Positions 35,018-35,618 of a stretch of DNA of 35,618 bases are shown one piece after another. A program made the position numbers and the translations under genes. The notes below the pieces were generated by a model that did no database searches, was not told where the DNA came from, and saw only the letters and a list, made by a program, of their open reading frames with translations. The stretch's first letter is position 1, and each line of letters begins with the position of its first letter. Source of the stretch: Chloroflexaceae bacterium (GTDB taxonomy: Bacteria; Cyanobacteriota; Cyanobacteriia; Cyanobacteriales; JAAUTE01); contig JAAUTE010000005.1 in the NCBI GenBank assembly GCA_012031815.1, positions 1-35,618 of the forward strand. The letters run 5' to 3'.

Positions 35018-35618
35018 CTAGATCGAGATCTCGCTGACATTCCTAACCGTTACATCTGGGCAAGTCCGCTTGAGCAAACCCGATAAAACCTGGCCCGGCC
35101 CCACCTCGATCGCCTCGGCCATGCCCAACTCAGCAAGCTGCAACAGGGTTTCCCGCCAGCGCACCGGGCCCGTCATCTGTCGCCGCAATCGTTCCTTGAG
35201 TTCCTCTCCTGCCTGAATCGGGGTGGGATCGGTGTTCGAGAGCACCGGCATCTTCGCATCCCCAAAGGCGATCGGCTCCAGCACTTCAGCAAACTCGCAG
35301 GCCGCCCCTGCCATCAACGGCGAATGAAAGGCCCCTGATACTTTCAAGGCCACCGCCCGTTTCGCCCCCAACCGCTGCACCAAATCCTCCACGGCCGTCG
35401 GCGTCCCGGAAATTACCACCTGCTGCTCGCTGTTATCGTTAGCTAGAACTACTTCTGGGGTTTCCTCTAACAGTTGGGTCAGTTTTTTTGCGATCGAAGC
35501 GCATTAGTGCCGCCATGCTGCCCCTGCTGCTCGAGCCATCAACTCCGCCCGACGCTTCACTAACCCCAGCCCGGTTTCAAAAGTCAAAATACCCCCGCTG
35601 CATACAGCGCCACATACT
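35018..35618 (-). CDS. fabD: FabD, malonyl-CoA:ACP transacylase, 5' end outside the window, several apparent frameshifts
   Basis: FabD loads malonyl groups onto acyl carrier protein in fatty acid synthesis. Only the C-terminal two thirds are in the window. The right edge begins at YVALYAAG, just after where the GHSLGE nucleophile motif should lie, so the catalytic Ser is outside. The His motif SGAFHSPLM is inside, as is VGPGQVLSGLLKR. Four homopolymer indels lie within 35460-35600: two extra T (TTTT twice around FDFETGLG), one missing G (GGGG) and one extra A (A7). Repairing them yields RRAELMARAAGG and LMRFDRKKLTQLLEETPEV. The cluster near the window edge points to low sequence quality. Confidence 0.85.

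Overview
The window comes from a cyanobacterium. The evidence is the very frequent HIP1-type octamer GCGATCGC, the sufR / sufBCDS locus with two SufR-type operators, NDH-1 genes ndhF1 and ndhD1, a PEP-CTERM protein, an Atx1-like copper chaperone and many genes with cyanobacterial character. The orphan HEARO/omega RNA loosely suggests a filamentous Oscillatoriales-like lineage; that is a guess.

Layout. 1-82: palindromic tandem repeat. 529-1811 (-): Na+/H+ antiporter in two frames. 1908-3605 (-): vMAP-type HTH plus AAA-like ATPase. 4038-4445 (+): unknown gene with an internal amber codon. 4506-5153 (-): exported protein. 5262-6861 (-): citramalate synthase. 6970-7312 (+) and 7317-8285 (-): a 2Fe-2S ferredoxin convergent with a pentapeptide-repeat protein. 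8511-9095 (+): peroxiredoxin-like protein. 9150-10517: TnpB element without TnpA. 10530-10724 (-): Atx1. 10830-11775 (-): small protein and sufR, divergent from sufBCDS (12028-16997, +). 17344-21085 (+): ndhF1-ndhD1. 21283-22455 (-): uracil-DNA glycosylase-like protein and an XRE regulator. 23113-23799 (+): PEP-CTERM protein. 23914-26783 (-): murE and a site-2 protease with CBS domains. 26970-27256: Uma2 remnant. 27316-28327 (+): fmt. 28483-28851: probable HEARO/IscB-type omega RNA with no IscB, abutting an rmlD-like remnant (28852-29175). 29191-29677 (-): DM13 protein. 30229-30607 (+): DUF4062-like remnant. 30656-31119 (+): hicAB. 31406-32788 (+): tldD. 32833-33653 (-): small protein and GAF protein. 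33782-34863 (+): DUF3616 protein. 35018-35618 (-): 3' part of fabD.

Assembly of function. SufR and SufBCDS form a complete Fe-S cluster assembly and feedback module. Client-type genes lie nearby (2Fe-2S ferredoxin), and NDH-1 as a whole is Fe-S rich. fabD, murE, fmt and cimA are core metabolism. The accessory content is two OMEGA-type (IS200/IS605-related) elements, a HicAB toxin-antitoxin pair, and decayed Uma2, DUF4062 and RmlD genes.

The most important caveat is frame integrity. Sixteen genes, among them murE (3 breaks), fabD (4), sufB (2), sufC, sufD, sufR and fmt, are interrupted by single-base indels, about 23 in all. Most lie in homopolymers, and correcting each by one base restores a normal-length family protein. 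Because many of these genes are essential, I read most breaks as sequence error, and I give full corrected spans. The in-frame stops in the 4038-4445 gene and the rmlD remnant, and the Uma2 and DUF4062 fragments, look more like real decay.
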